DNA of 16,626 bases, from assembly GCA_014885115.2 (NCBI GenBank), contig WKLE02000459.1:105891-122516 (forward strand), given 5' to 3'. The position numbers and the translations under genes are program-made. Within the stretch, counting starts at the first letter, position 1, and each line of letters begins with the position of its first letter. Positions 15,984 to 16,626 of the stretch are shown here, piece by piece. This stretch comes from Asterionellopsis glacialis (lineage: Eukaryota; Bacillariophyta; Plagiogrammaphyceae; Rhaphoneidales; Asterionellopsidaceae). The notes beneath the pieces were generated by a model, which was not told where the DNA came from, searched no databases, and saw only the letters and a program-made list of their open reading frames with translations.

Positions 15984-16267
15984 GAGTGAAAACTAATTGG
16001 AGGTGATTGTATTTGCAAATTGCAATTGGAAAAGACGTGTGTGTCACACCCTACTGGTGCAGTAGGACTTGGACTATTTACACTTGAGGTAATCAAACAG
16101 ATCTGGAAACTAATTTGCATCAGAATTTTGAAACGCGCTTATTCTTATATGCCTAATACAGGTTACAGTGAAACAGAGTTGTCTAAAGGTGTATCGAAAG
16201 TGCTGCTAATAATATTGAGTAGTACCCAAGATTGTGATCAGCGTGGTCTTGTTCGCAACCGTCGATG

Positions 16268-16305
16268 TTCGTTCTTTGTTCTGTACCTTTGTCTGCCTTT
16301 GCTGC
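16268..16305 (+). repeat. direct repeat, copy A
   Basis: TTCGTTCTTTGTT followed by CTTTGTCTGCCTTTGCTGC, with a few extra bases (CTGTAC) between the blocks. The same two blocks recur at 16427-16459 with one base between them, 159 bp downstream. Confidence 0.8.
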
Positions 16306-16356
16306 ACTTTATTCGCTTACGCAATACAGAAAATCTCGTAGGTCCTAAAGACACAG

Positions 16357-16391
16357 ACTCGCAACTACCTGTACCTGGTACACTCGCAACT
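16357..16391 (+). repeat. direct repeat ACTCGCAACT (x2)
   Basis: The 10-mer occurs at 16357-16366 and 16382-16391. The second palindromic element of the region, GTACCTGGTAC, lies between the copies. Confidence 0.8.
16371..16381 (+). repeat. palindromic element GTACCTGGTAC
   Basis: GTACC and GGTAC arms flank one central base. Its exact reverse complement occurs at 16497-16507, so the two form an inverted pair 126 bp apart. Confidence 0.8.
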
Positions 16392-16426
16392 CACAACTTG
16401 GAGACGACCGGTACCTCGTACCCGTC

Positions 16427-16459
16427 TTCGTTCTTTGTTTCTTTGTCTGCCTTTGCTGC
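16427..16459 (+). repeat. direct repeat, copy B
   Basis: Second copy of the two-block pyrimidine-rich repeat of 16268-16305, without the CTGTAC insertion. Confidence 0.8.
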
Positions 16460-16496
16460 TTCTCTGTATTCCCCCACTTACAAAAACTTGAAAATT

Positions 16497-16507
16497 GTAC
16501 CAGGTAC
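16497..16507 (-). repeat. palindromic element GTACCAGGTAC
   Basis: Reverse complement of the element at 16371-16381. Confidence 0.8.
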
Positions 16508-16626
16508 AGAAACAAGTATAATAAGTAAATACCAGTACTTTGGTCTTTGTGACATAGGATGATTTTCACAATCTCCCCAGAACAGCACTGTCTGTACCCA
16601 CAGTAGTTATCATACTGAATTTACAT

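Larger units (their letters stand above)
15984..16626. other. non-coding, repeat-rich region upstream of the CRAL-TRIO gene
   Basis: No convincing gene. A 180-codon plus-strand frame from 16020 starts at TTG, has no domain resemblance and crosses the repeats described separately, so it was not called. The left part probably holds the CRAL-TRIO promoter. The right part (16260-16600) holds duplicated pyrimidine-rich segments, two inverted copies of an 11-mer and nine GTAC tetramers. Confidence 0.45.

Noticed and set aside
16020..16562. 180-codon plus-strand open frame
   Set aside because: It starts at TTG with no ATG near its beginning, has no recognisable domain and runs through direct repeats and GTAC palindromes.

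Overview
This window is nuclear DNA of a photosynthetic stramenopile, most likely a diatom (genus not determined). The reasons are: short GT-AG introns in compact genes; two predicted proteins with a signal peptide followed by an 'ASAF'-like plastid-entry motif (CSG-FVP in the J-domain protein, NQA-FTP in the fibrillin-like protein); and purely eukaryotic gene content (Sec61 beta, a longin R-SNARE, a GPI-anchor enzyme, a CRAL-TRIO protein, a tubulin-tyrosine-ligase domain). No prokaryotic operon, tRNA, rRNA, CRISPR array or intact transposon was seen.

Layout, left to right. 1-83 (-): first codons of a PIG-W/Gwt1-like GPI inositol acyltransferase that runs off the left edge. 450-1454 (+): two-exon plastid-targeted J-domain protein whose J domain is interrupted by a SAP/ARMET-C-like segment. 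1545-2111 (-): small HAD-fold protein. 2308-2835 (+): Sec61 beta, apparently with a first coding exon that is only the ATG. 3020-3918 and 4281-6602 (both -): tandem paralogues sharing an unnamed C-terminal domain; the longer one adds a degenerate THAP-like zinc-finger region, and the shorter one has an intron the longer lacks. 7363-10422 (-): one uninterrupted reading frame fusing a tubulin-tyrosine-ligase-like ATP-grasp domain to a PLP-dependent class V aminotransferase/cysteine-desulfurase-like domain. 10940-12559 (+): plastid-targeted PAP/fibrillin-like protein. 12755-13773 (-): VAMP7/VAMP72-type longin R-SNARE; its first exon was found 341 nt away. 14498-15983 (-): three-exon CRAL-TRIO protein with a hydrophobic C-terminal tail. 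15984-16626: no convincing gene, but a repeat-rich, GTAC-rich tract.

The genes do not form a pathway. Four (PIG-W, Sec61 beta, the R-SNARE and the CRAL-TRIO protein) serve the endomembrane system and two go to the plastid, which is ordinary for a compact eukaryotic genome. The most unusual objects are the TTL-aminotransferase fusion, the split J domain, the degenerate THAP-like domain joined to an unnamed duplicated domain, and the ATG-only exon of Sec61 beta. All gene models come from reading the sequence; no database search or transcript evidence was available.
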